DNA from: Malus domestica
Taxonomy: Eukaryota > Streptophyta > Magnoliopsida > Rosales > Rosaceae
Assembly (NCBI RefSeq): GCF_042453785.1
Contig: NC_091673.1
Coordinates: 441,501-505,500 of the forward strand
Length of the DNA stretch: 64,000 bases
Direction of reading: 5' to 3'
Shown here: piece by piece, positions 31,080 to 42,737 of the stretch
Layout of the letters: each line of letters opens with the position of its first letter
Numbering within the stretch: position 1 is the first letter of the stretch
The notes under the pieces: model-generated
The model's database searches: none
What the model saw: the letters and a program-made list of their open reading frames with translations, nothing else
Told to the model about the DNA's origin: nothing
Program-made: the position numbers and the translations under genes

Positions 31080-32488
31080 CTTGAAAGCAGAACCCTATTC
31101 TGTTGTACGAAAAATATAATTGCTAGTTAGCACAATGGGGATAATATGGCATATACTTTTATACCATATTACATGGGATTAGGCATTCTTTATACATTGC
31201 ACTATCTGTTACATACATTATAAACAGATTACCCTCACGCCGATTGCAGCAAACCCAAAATTCTAGTAACGTGACTTGGTGACGTCAATGAATGCCACAA
31301 TACCATATAAACCAACAAATGAAGGAGAAAGAGAAGTATGTCATGAAAAATCAACTACAACCAATACATGGATACAACAAAGATCCTGTCCATCGCCTAC
31401 CAAAAAGGAATACAATTAAGCTAGGATTAGTACCAAAATTTGATTGTTCCGCAAGTAATATGCGTTACAAATTTATAATTCTCAATTTTTTCAGAATCTT
31501 ACCAGGCATGCAAACTTTCCTTTTACAGATTACTATAGCTATAGTTGGAAAATCGAGTGTGACAAGTAAACAACTGATAAGGACATACAATTAGAGTTCC
31601 AGAATAGATTTTGTTTCCACATAAAAGTTAGCGCAATTTGCATATGATGAGTTGTCAGATTTAGAAGTTACTAGAGTTGGAAAACACGAAAGCATTTTAC
31701 TTCAACCTCAATGATTACACGCAAACAAGAATTACAGCCCAACAAAGCTGAAGAAAAAAAAAAGCTCTTCCTTCATATCATCTGAAGGCTTTTCTTTTTC
31801 TAAACGACTGTTACAAATTTACAACCTCAACGATTATTAGTTGCTGTAAACATACATCGAAAAATAAAAAACACAACTTCAGATACAATGTGCATCAGAT
31901 CGGACAAACAGCATCGGTGTAACCACGCATTCAAGTGCAGTTTATGTTTATCACATGCTTGACAAGAAAATTGATTTGCCAAAACTAAATCTTAAATAAT
32001 AACTAGAGATAGTGAAATCAGTTTCAAAACACAAATGAGAACATTATCCGATTTCTACGAGATCCATTAGTTAATGCGAGACCTCGCACCTATAAGTGGA
32101 GAGGAATGTCACTATACCGTCTCCCCAGAAAGACCTTTAATTTGAATATCAAGATCTACTTCTCTTTCCAAATAATTTCTTTATTACAAGCGATATCACT
32201 ACTTTAAACTAGAGTAAGGGGAAGAGAGGGTGAGGTTTTAAACCCGAGAAGCTGTGACCTCATTACACTCAACAAAGTCCAACAACCTCCAATGGAGACT
32301 ACAGAAAGACTCAAACCACATTGTCAAAGCTCCATTTTCTCTCGTTTTCTCAGGAAACAAACAGATCTCAGCACAAAAACACACCCCACAGTCAACCCCC
32401 AAACATAAAAAGAAACCACCTTTAAACAAAAAGTCGTAAAATTTCAAACTGTAACGAAGCGGCTAAAATCTAGCAGTAATCAAAACAC

Positions 32489-32528
<40 letters not shown>

Positions 32529-32640
32529 CTGAAGGTGCCGAACCACTTGCAATGTCGGAACCGTAGAGGAACCGATTTTTAAGGGCAAAATCCCGAAGCA
32601 CCAGAGCGAGTGACAGAGTGACACTACGTGTGTGCGGCCC
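31080..32640 (-). other. DWF1 leader with a probable 1.4-kb 5' UTR intron
   Basis: On the minus strand, a CTTCAG|GTACTC donor at about 32526 and an ACAACAG|AATAGGG acceptor at about 31101 would place a long intron in the DWF1 leader. A CT repeat (GA at 32495-32525 on the plus strand) lies immediately inside the donor. No coding frame of note lies between. Long first introns are common in strongly expressed plant genes. Confidence 0.6.
32495..32525. repeat. GA microsatellite at the DWF1 leader donor
   Basis: About 15 GA units (CT on the DWF1 strand) starting within a few bases of the inferred 5' splice site of the leader intron. Confidence 0.85.
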
Positions 32641-33096
32641 AATGCATTTATTTATTTTAAAAATTATTTGCTGAAACAATAAAAGTTTATAAAAATGTAA
32701 AGAAAGTGAAGTGGAGAGGACAAAACATTGAAGAGCCCGAGACATCTCCAGTCAAGCCCCATGTTCCCCGAGGCATTGAACGGATTAGGATACTCTCTAA
32801 ATTCTCTTTTAAGAATCCCGAAAATTTTCAATTCATCTTCGTTGTTCCTCGTACATCATACGTTAAAAAATTAATTTAAATATTTTTATTTAAAATTAAA
32901 TATGAATAATATTTGATGAAAACTGACTGCACAATATACAATGAACGGATACGATTTGAGAATTTTTAGAATCCTTACAAAGAGAATCCGAAGATGATTC
33001 TTATTCGCATTGAATAACTTAGTTAAAAGATTTTTTTTTATTATTTATAAAATAAATTAAGCTTAAATAAGCTAGTTAAATGACTAATTTTTTAAT

Positions 33097-33251
33097 TAGA
33101 AAACTAATTAAAAATGATTTGAAAACTTTAAGTTTTCATCAAAAAACAAAAATGTATTGTAAATTAATAGTATCAGGAGTAACTTTTTAGAGTAAAAATA
33201 TCATTTTCATTAAAAGTGAACAGTATCAGGAATATTTAGTTAAAATTTCTT
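33097..33251. mobile_element. MITE of the TTTGAAAACTTTGAG family, copy A (degenerate)
   Basis: Shares AAAAATGATTTGAAAACTTT, AGAGTAAAAAT and AGTGAACAGTATCAGGA in the same order with copies at 50177-50333 and 55628-55780. Non-coding, about 150 bp. The most diverged of the three copies. Confidence 0.7.
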
Positions 33252-33611
33252 TTTTTTATTTTTTATTTGTAAACGGTGATAACTCAACTTAGATAGAATG
33301 AGAGAGTTAATTTTTTGCTAAACACTAAAAACTATATGCGCTTCAACTAAAAACTATATGCGCTTCAACAGAGGAAAAAGAACTCTAGTTGTTAAGTATA
33401 GGAAATATGATATTAAAATATTTTAACTTAAAATAACTGATATTGTTAAAAAAAATACGTTAATTCTAAAAAATATTTACATTTTTATTAAGATTTAATT
33501 TTTTAAATATTTCCACAATAAATGGTTTCAATTATTTTAAAGGATAACGCTAAGGATCCCTAAACTAAATAATATGAAAGTTGATAATTGTATTTACTTA
33601 AATGTTGATTA

Positions 33612-33770
33612 CACTCAGTGCCACGGTCTGGTGATATTCCTCTTCACTTGGAAGTGAGAGGTCTTAGGTTCGAATCTCTTGGATGGCGAATTCAATACCA
33701 AATTAGGTTGCCCATTGTGTGGCTTCGCTGAACTCATCCTCCTCTTAATGTAAAAATATCAACATACTAA
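33612..33770 (+). mobile_element. tRNA-derived SINE (probable)
   Basis: Has a pol III-like head: GGTCTGGTGATATTCC (box A region) followed about 35 bp later by the box B match GGTTCGAATCT at 33667-33677. The body continues GCCCATTGTGTGGCTTCGCTG, 3' portion ATGTAAAAATATC, and ends in an A-rich tail. No convincing target-site duplication. Not a functional tRNA: it lacks an acceptor stem. Confidence 0.6.
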
Positions 33771-34412
33771 AAAAAATTATATATATATATATATATATTA
33801 ATTAACGTGCTTATTTATTATTAATGATACATTATTTAATTTTTAAATTTAATCTATATAGTATTACTCTATTTTAAATACACTTTTTAACGAGCTATAA
33901 ATTAATATTTAAGTCAATTAAACACCTACAATAGCTAAACTTTAATTAGTATTGTTGATGATGATCTCGGATGGAAATCTCCACCAACTAAGCCATTAAA
34001 GATTGGCTGGCTGTCATGTTTTGGATTCAAGCCCACCGACCATGTGCCACTCCCCCATGCCGTGCTATGCCCCCTCTTTTTTTAAATATTATTTTTTCTT
34101 TCCAATTTTCTAACGAATTTCACGCTTCCACTTCTAACCGCATGATAAAATGAATGAACATAAATCATGTAGTTCACATTTTAAATACCCGACAAATGCT
34201 GTTACACGTGTGACCCAACATTTTTGAAATTTTATTATGCACTTAAAATTTATAAAACACAATAAATAAAAAAACAAATTGTATAACGCATTTTTATATG
34301 GCTTGGCTATTTATTTGTTCTCGGAGAGTGATAATATTAATAGTAAGCAAAGAACATTTTTTTTAGAGAAAAAAATGGACAGATTTTACCTTATCTTTGA
34401 CCAAAAAAATTG

Positions 34413-34650
34413 TTATAAGTAAGCCATTTTTAAAAAAATGAGAACAACGGGTGGTAATCTACGGTTATCCATCATTTTCCAAGTCTCAAAGGCCGATAAG
34501 ACTCACAAAAGTATTTCAGCCTTCCCCTGACCACAAGTCTGGCATCCACACTAACAGTGGGTTTCGAACGCAAAACCTCCACTTTTTAATTTGAAGGAAA
34601 CCTTGTAATCCGTCATTTACCATTGAATCTTCATTTATAAGTAAGTCATT
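34413..34650 (-). mobile_element. SINE with 16-bp target-site duplication
   Basis: TTATAAGTAAGCCATT at 34413-34428 is repeated as TTATAAGTAAGTCATT at 34635-34650, one mismatch in 16. The 206 bp between read, on the minus strand, as a tRNA-like head with a box B match (GCGTTCGAAACCC), a body (GATAACCGTAGATTACCACC) and a T-rich end. Length, box B and long duplication fit a SINE inserted by LINE-type retrotransposition. Confidence 0.72.
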
Positions 34651-36171
34651 AAAAAAAAAACTGTTTTTTGAGATTTAAAAATAACGGGTACTTTTTATAA
34701 GAAAACATGGCGATCCGTGAATCGTGATATCCATGATCCCTTGGCCTTGTACAAAAGGTACGTTAAAATGTAGTAGCTGATATCCTTCTCTTTTCATATG
34801 CAATGTTTGGATCGTGCTCCTATTTATTATTCGTTTTACAGCCTTTGGATCAAATGATGCACACACGTGAGAGGTATATTCCCTTTTACATGCAACAAAT
34901 ATTTTTTTGTAATATATTCGGAAAATTTTTCATTATCATGTAGCAATGAATAAATAATACAAATTAATGAGATTGAAAATAAAATATTTAAATAGCTAAA
35001 ACACTTGCACCGATGAAGCCACACCCAATACTTTCACAAGCAAGACTTATCGAGCAATGATAAGAGATCATATCAAATTATATTACATTTATAGCAGAAC
35101 TAGAACCACCGATACAAATAAGGGCATGTTTGAAACTACTTTTAAAAAAAATGTTTTTAAGTTTCAAAAGCGTTTAAAGTGCTTCCTGCAAGATGCACAT
35201 TTACTTGTTTCTTGCATGAAGCATTAAAGTGTTTTTTTTTTCTTCAGAATTTACTTGCATTTTTACTAAAGATTGTTCTAAAAGCATTTTCATCAAAAAC
35301 GCTTTCAACTATTTTAAAAACACTTAGTTGTAAGTTCCACCTTTCTTAAAAATGTGCTACAATTTGATACACTAAAAAACGATTTTCGTAGTATTTTCCA
35401 AATTTATTAGATCTTCTGCCTCTTAATCATCTTTCATACAGTACAGAATTTTCCATTTCAAAATACACATTAAAGCAATGAGAAATAACGTTGCACACTC
35501 TTTTTCGCCTCTTGCACACTTAAAATGCGCAAAAATCGCTCCTCTAATGCCATTTCGAATAACGAAGATGGCCCATGTAAATAATTATTTCAACACTGAG
35601 ATGTACCCAGAAACTAAAACACAAAGTATAAGCCTGAAATGTGAATCCATTTCCATTATTTCATCTTTGAGCTTTAGGCCCTTATACATTTCTAACATCA
35701 ATGAGTAAATCATTAGTTGTTTTCAGTCCCCAAATCTAAATTACAGAACCTTTAAAAGCTACCTGGTTCTGAAGAGAAAGGAGAAATGCTATATGAACAG
35801 TTAGTAAAGAGAAGATACCTGGTAAATATCACAGTAGCTATGGACGCCTACTGCAAAGAAAAACCAAAAATGCCGCCGATAGAATTTCCTCTGCAATGAT
35901 CACAAATATACAACGTGTAGATTGGACGTTGGAAATGAATTCAGTCTCTGAGTCCGTCCACCTTTAAGTTACCGGAGTGTTATCCACCCTGCCATGGACA
36001 AGGGTTGTTCCTTGAGAAATCCAAACTCAAGGGATGGGATACGCCGGAACAGTAAGCTGGATAATGAGCTATAATCTATCCGAGACGTAATATGGAACCA
36101 ATGAAGAAGGATTTCCAGTATTACTTGATTAAAGCTAGTTTTGAGATCTAGTTCCCAAGCTCCCTTCCACC

Positions 36172-39100
36172 TCAAGGATTGAAAATGTTTGAGCCACCAA
36201 TGTTGACTGCAATTAGCACTGATAAGCCAGCAACTAAAGAAAGCCAAAGTAAGGTGGTTTCCACGGATACTCCTGCAATTCAGAAGTTTGTTGTTAATCA
36301 TTTTGGTGGCTGAGGAGATAAACACCAGTCAAAATCGACAGTAAATTGCTAAGTTACATAATGATGTAAGAGGTAGCATAAAGATTAAATACCTTGAGAG
36401 CCTTCCGAATTATTATTGGAATTTGAAGGCACAGATTCAGTATCACGTCCACGCCGCAATTTTGAAATTTTTGACCCTGCAATTGAGATATCATCCCCAA
36501 GTTTGGCGTTTCCTGTTTCAGATGCCACTATCCCTTGAAATTCTTCGCTCACAATTAAAGCTGCTAGAACGTCCATGAAGGACTCTTTGTCTGCCTCATT
36601 TCCAGGCTCAAGTTTATCCTTCACAGAATCAGACAACTCATCATCTGAATCTGAAGCATCAGTATCCATAGAAGCCACCTGAGTTTTGTCATCATCTTCA
36701 TCCTCAACATATGCCTTATATGTCAATCGAAGTAGTATTTCACCCGCAGACTTCTTTTTAAACAGGCCCCAACCTCCTTGCAGTACCACAATCCTGTCCG
36801 TTGGTACAGTGTCTTGGAGAGATCCCAGATCAACCTAGAAATGAACGAGGTATTAATGGAAAACTATTTACTTTTGAAAATCCGGAAGAACTCAAAGAAG
36901 TATAGATGGGCCAATTTGCCTTTGAAGGCAGTGAATTCAACCATTAGCTGCTGTATCATGCGCAATTAGGTGGGAATAAACTTTTGGGATATTTTGTCAA
37001 ATCCATCTTCATCATTTTTTATCCCTTATCTAATTTTAAATTTTTATGGAGAGGGGAAAAAGGACCATTTTTACGTTCCTTAGAACTTTAGATTAGAAGA
37101 ATAAAAGAATGCAGCCTTATCTCATTCTTGATATAACCCGCTACCTCAAAATTGCTTTATGTTTTTAAACAAGTATTGGTTCTGAAAACACAAACAACAT
37201 TACATGCATGCATCCCAAACATGTATGCTACGGCCATGCCAGTCATGAAAACAAGTTCAGTATTTGAAAGGATTAGATCTTTTACCTCTCCTGTACCAAT
37301 AGTTAAGTCTGTGAATCCAAGAGAATCATTGACTTGGATGTATAATTTTTGTTTCTTAGGGTTCGCCACAAGTATATCAAAATCCTGCTAGCACATACAA
37401 ACACATGATTACAAATTACATATACGAATTTTTACAATATAGTAGATGAAGCATCACTAGAAGAAGGTTCACCTGATTCCAGATCGGCTCACCAGGAGGT
37501 CCAATAACAGTAGTTTGACTGTTTTTTTTACTGCGTATAATTTGATCTCCCAGGCTTAGTGTAACATAGGGATCTGTTTTGCCTGAAAAATTAGATCAAC
37601 AGGTTATTGAACCCCTAAATAAAAAGGAGAAGTGAATAATTATGATATTCATTTTATCACAAGTCAATGGCAGCTTAAAAAATATGTGCATCACTATAGT
37701 AACTAAAATAAGGAATCAAATCAAATGAAACCATCTCGCATTAGAAGACATTCATTACCATAGAAAACATAGGAAAGCTTCCGAGCATCTACAAGGGTCA
37801 CTGATAATTCTCCAACAAAATCCTTGTTTCCTTCTTGTATGTCCCCTGACTTGAAATCAACTCCGACAGGGCCAACTGCTTTTCCTTTCTGGAAATCCAA
37901 GACAATCTTTTTTGGGCGTACAAATAATCTAGGTAAATCCTCGGTGAGAAGTTTTGTCAAAAACCTAAAAAATGCATTTAGGGATTCAAGTCAAAAGGTG
38001 AAACAAACAAACAAGCATACAAATCCAGAGTGTACACCTAGACCATTAACTTTTGCATAGACACAATATAACGGCTGAAAATGATGAGATTCACTTACAT
38101 TGAGAGAACAGGAATTGCTGAATTTGCCCAATCCATGAAAAAATGAAGAGAGAAGAAGATAATTATCAGTATCTTCAACATAAAACGATTTAGCCTTAAC
38201 AAATGCAATTAACATTAAATAAAACAATCAATCTTATCTGCCAAACATAGTGCTATAGCCTATAGTACCTTAGTAAATAAAAACATGGTTATGAATATAT
38301 GACATACCCATCAAATTGAACAGGCGGAACGGCGACAACTCAAATTTGATCTTGGGAAGTGAAACAAAAGCCCATTGAACGGCTCCCACCCAAGGCGATG
38401 TAGGTATTAGCCGTAACTTGACCCAAAGTTCCCCATCAATATCAAAATCTCGAACACCAACTGGCACGTAAATGGGAATAATGCTAAATTTTAGTGAGAG
38501 CATTAACAGCATACGAGCACCACCTGTATAACGTAGACCTATTTGGTACCTAAATGAAATAAAGGGATATAGAATCAGTGTAATGGAATATCGAGTTATC
38601 GCGGAAAAAAATAGGCTCCCAGATCACCAAGTATTTTGACAAAAAACATGCAAATCAGTTTCATAAAGATGTAGAAAATGGTACGGATGTCAGGTCAATT
38701 ATCTCGAACGTTTGCTTTGATCGAACTCATCCACTAAAACTTATTGTTTTATATCATTTCGTAGCATCCAATGTCAACTTACAAAGCAGGATATTCACAT
38801 TCCATTGAGTTCGTCATTCGATTTCCACGTAAACAATCAGTCTATCATGAACATTGAAATAGAGAAAATAAGCAATCCAATCAAACAAAACACAAGCATA
38901 ATTGAATTGAGAACTTTAACTCACTGCAGATCATTAACGCGGCGGGACGTCCTCCGCTCGACATTCCTAACAGACAACGGCTCGTCCCCCAAAGAAAACT
39001 GCTTGATTTCAACTCTCTCAACATAGTCAGGCTTCTTCAAATTATCAATGACCGGCTGCAGCAACCCAATGAGCCAATTCTCAAGGCCGGCTCGATAAAC

Positions 39101-39760
39101 CTTCCACAGCTTCCCCAACACCATGTTCACCCACTCCACCGACTCCTTCCTCTGCAAATCCTTCTCCAGAAACAGCGAAAAGCTCGTGGGCACTTGCGGC
39201 CATGCCCCGAGGCGGCCATTGTCACTCCCCAGCTTGCTCTTCTTCCTTGAAGTCCACAATTTATCAAACGCAACGCCCACAAAGAAGAAGAACACAAACA
39301 ACCCCGCAATGTTTCGGTTTATTCGAGGCGATGGAATGGGATGTATCACTCCCAGCTGAGTTCTGAGCTTATCCACAAAAGGGTCCTCCTGAAAGCTGGT
39401 GAAATTGTTCCCCATTTGAACCGGCGACTCTTGGGAAAATTCATCGGCTTCCAATTCACCGGACAAACGCTTTATCACCAAGTTTTTTGCACCCCGTCTC
39501 GCTGAATTCGTAAGCTCTATGTTCATGGAAGACCCCGGAGCATCTGGCGAAACCGCACAGCAACTAAAACCCCATTTTCTTCTCACGCTTTTTCGAGGAA
39601 AATTGGCGATAAGCAGCTGCTTTCTTCTTCTTTTAGACCAAGGGAGGGAGACGAAGAAGTGGGTTTTACTTAGGTGGGCGAAATTTCCACATGGGCAGTG
39701 AGGAGGACGAGGCGGTGGCTGCGAGAAATCGAAGCTAGCAGATACTGACTGCAAAATCAT
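36172..39760 (-). CDS. SMP- and C2-domain membrane tether, NTMC2 type 5 (tricalbin-like)
   Basis: Plant relative of extended synaptotagmins/tricalbins, which carry lipid between membranes and bind them through a C2 domain. Exons, high to low: 39760-38925, 38549-38308, 38117-38099, 37964-37759, 37582-37473, 37384-37286, 36834-36393, 36272-36172; 2055 nt, 684 aa. The N-terminus is Ser/Arg-rich and could be a plastid transit peptide. A membrane segment (IAGLFVFFFFVGVAF, about 150-166) is followed by the SMP domain (ESVEWVNMVLGKLWKVYR to about residue 370), then a C2 domain (GELSVTLVDARKLSYVFYG, KTDPYVTLSLGDQ, WNQDFDILV, FTDLTIGTGEV). An acidic linker (EDEDDD, DASDSDDELSD) and a second hydrophobic segment (TTLLWLSLVAGLSVLIAVNI) end in NIFNP. 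Exon 3 is a 19-nt microexon. The closest remembered relative is At3g19830/At1g50260. Confidence 0.93.
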
Positions 39761-40568
39761 TAATTAGCGGCGGAGATAAACTCAGAGCACCTGACTGAGA
39801 TGTGGATGTAGGGAATTGCATTGGTAAACATGGATTCCCGCTCCAGAAATTCAATCCAAATTCCCAACGAAGCAATTAGCAAAAGAAAAATTCAAAATAA
39901 AAAGAAAGTGGCGAAACGAAAGTTGTTTAGCAGCAACAACGCCGTCGTGAGAGCTTGGTAATCTGAAGTGAAATGGGAACAAGCTGAAACCTCCATGAAA
40001 GCTCGGAGACTAGAAGTAGAAGATGGAGATGGAAAGCGAGAGAGTAATTGCTTTTGTATCTTCGTTTCGTCGATAAAATATTTGCGTGTTAAAGTTGAGG
40101 CAGGGAAGGCAAGAGGGAACAAAACTGAAAATTCGTTTGTGATGCTGGAAATCAGCATCGACATTCAAGGCCTCAAAATCTGGGAAGACGTGGATAATAT
40201 GGTATTCCTACTCCTATTCCTTTTCCTAATTTCCTCCCTCCTTCTCTTCTCCTTTTTTTTTTTTTTTTTTTAAATTTATTATTTTCGTGAAAAACATAGA
40301 TGCACGTGGTACGGAAGCCGACGCGGTTTATGGCAGTTTTTTTCTTTGTTGGAATTATATGGCAGTCCATTTTTTGAAACTTGATTCAACATAAAATGCC
40401 GGTCTACTTAGTGCCTCATCTTCCAACTATATCCTTTTTATTTGGGTCATACGACTATTTTCGTTTTTGGAAATTTATCTGACATGAAATAAAATAAAAA
40501 ATTATTCATCCAACTAATCAAAATTAAGGGATTGCCTACAAGCCTACAATTGTGAAATGACATCTTTA

Positions 40569-40926
40569 TGGCTGGTTTTGTATTGTTGTACTTTGAAAAA
40601 AAGCTGCTGTGAGAATAAGTGGCTGTGAAATAAATCAGCAGAGTGTTTGGTAAACTTTTTTGTAAAAGTGCTTTTGGAAAGAAAAAAAAAGCAATCTGAT
40701 AGTGGGTATTTTCATTAAAGGAGCACTGTAGCTCCGTGTGCTTTGAAAAAAAACCAGTTTTCCAAAGCTGCAAATAGCAGCTTTATCTTTTTCCTTTGAC
40801 TTCAGCTTATTCTCACAACAGCTTCCAAAATAAGCCATTTTTTCAGTTTACCAAACACCTAAAACCCTCACAGATTTTTTTCATGGATGCTTTTTTTTTT
40901 TAAGCACCTCACTCCCAAACCACCCC
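40569..40926. mobile_element. PIF/Harbinger-like MITE (358 bp)
   Basis: Left end TGGCTGGTTTTGTATTG and right end CTCACTCCCAAACCACCCC form imperfect inverted ends of roughly 45-60 bp. TTA stands on both sides (40566-40568, 40927-40929), the usual 3-bp duplication of this group. Internal inverted pairs GTTTGGTAAAC/GTTTACCAAAC and CTGTGAGAATAAG/CTTATTCTCACAACAG strengthen the hairpin. Non-coding. Confidence 0.7.
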
Positions 40927-42573
40927 TTAGTATCAGGAATGGGTGTGCATTCAGGCCTTTAAGACCATCTCTAAATGGGATGTTAAATTTTGATAGCTTA
41001 TGTGACACTTTGATATCTTTTAAAGTTTTGTTCTACAACCGATATATTAAAATAAATTATTATTTTTAATAAAAGACATTTAATTTAAAATTTAATCAGT
41101 AATCTGTTCACCTTTATTGATTGAAAAGAAGAAAATAGTAGGATAATTACATCGGCCAACTCAACATTAATTATAATTAAACTATTTAAAATTTAATAAA
41201 ATGCATTTAATAAAAAAAACATTTGAAACTCCTGTCAAATTTGACAACAACCTCTTTTGCAGCCAATCCATGTCATTGCCACATAGGATTTGGCACTTCG
41301 GTTGGAGAATATTAGTGTGGTATTTTTTTACTGTTATAGTTGATGTGTACATTTTGACATCTCCTTTAAAGATGCTCTAAGGTTAGAAAGAAGACAATTA
41401 TGAAATGACATCATTTAGTATCAAATTTGGTTTGGTTCGATTCAGCATCTAAACTATTGAAATCGAAATTGAACCAACCACTTTTGGTTCGGTTTGGATT
41501 TTTTGGTGAATTATTCTGTGAAGGGGTTAGTTTTTTGTTTGTTTCGTATTTTTGAGCCCACTCTTAATCAAATATTGTCGACATTGTGATCACATATTAA
41601 TGACATAACAATTGCATACATACGTGTGATCAACAAAAAATTACGACCTAATGAGGATTAAACACATAAACAAAATAAGCTTAGCATACAAATCTACGAG
41701 GTCCACGTGATGAATACGTTTCATCCAACACGTTAGCCACTTAACTCAACATAGTTATAGGTCGTAAATGGCTGAGAAAATCTCCTATCCGTCCTCATAC
41801 ATAACAAGATATGATAGAGGGATAAGTTCATCATGATGGATAAGAAAATGATCATGAATGATTAATGACAAGATAACCAATCTCGATAACTATGATCAAG
41901 TTATAGGATACAATATTCAATGCGGGTAAAAGACCTCTTTAAACATAATCCTTAAATGCGCTATTTATCATGCATTTGAAAGACTGATTGGCTAAATGAC
42001 TTGATTAGCTAGATAATATGACTTAAATCAATTAAGCACGTAACGTAGTGAGCACCTTAGTGAATCATCTTCAATTGAACACTTGCCCTTATATAAGACC
42101 TCAAACTATTGAACTTGATTGCTGGATCCATATTCATCCATTAAGCCTTTCTTAGTCATCGGAAAGTCATTGGCTCACACCAGTGTTAAGGTTTAGCCTG
42201 TCTTTTTCTCTTTCTTAGTTGCAAGAACATTTCGGTAATTGAACGTTTGTATGAAATTTGTTCCTTATACTATTAAAAATTTGATTATCTCGACATTTGA
42301 GATTTAAAAATTATTATTTTTACCGATTTTTCTTTCACTTTTATTTTATTCACCAATAGAAAGAAGAAAATTTGGCTCTCAAAATATAAAAAAGAAAAAA
42401 AAAAAAATCATGTTGCAAATGGGCTGGTGGACTTGAGCCTCAATCTCAATCTGGGCCTTCATAATTTTGAAGACTATTGAGTGTGGACTTAACATTGAGT
42501 TAGGGACATGAGTTCTGGTTGTTTCGGGCCGGTTTAACGTGGTCTATCGGATTGATTTGATTCATGGCTTCAT

Positions 42574-42737
42574 CTCCGGATCACTTTTACCAAATTCACT
42601 AAAATCAACTAATTCAGACTCTTGAAATTTCATTAAACGGTTAAAGTTATTATAACTTGTAAAATGACTTTTATTTTTAACTGTTTGATCAAATTTCAAA
42701 AGTCCGAATTAATTAGCTTGGTGGAAGGGATCCGGAG
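42574..42737. mobile_element. MITE with about 47-bp inverted ends (164 bp)
   Basis: Starts CTCCGGATCACTTTTACCAA and ends TTGGTGGAAGGGATCCGGAG; the arms pair over about 47 bp up to CTTGAAATTT/AAATTTCAAAAG. A degenerate relative (GAAATTTGATCAAACGGCTA, AAAGTTATTATAA) lies near 56596-56755. No clear target duplication. Confidence 0.68.

Larger units (their letters stand above)
32641..36171. other. AT-rich intergenic region with MITE and SINE insertions
   Basis: No gene seen in 3.5 kb. Contents I can name: a TTTGAAAACTTT-type MITE (about 33097-33251), a tRNA-like SINE head (about 33612-33770), an AT repeat (33778-33800) and a SINE with target duplication (34413-34650). At 35127-35390 lies a possible inverted-repeat element with AAAAGCGTTT/AAACGCTTT. 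The 3' UTR of the NTMC2T5 gene occupies the right end. Confidence 0.5.

Noticed and set aside
33612-33690. Functional tRNA gene
   Set aside because: Only box A- and box B-like words are present. No acceptor stem, no anticodon arm and a non-tRNA body, so I call it a SINE.
41550-42250. Full retrotransposon
   Set aside because: Only a TATA-like word and AT-rich DNA. No paired ends, primer site or coding trace that I can support.
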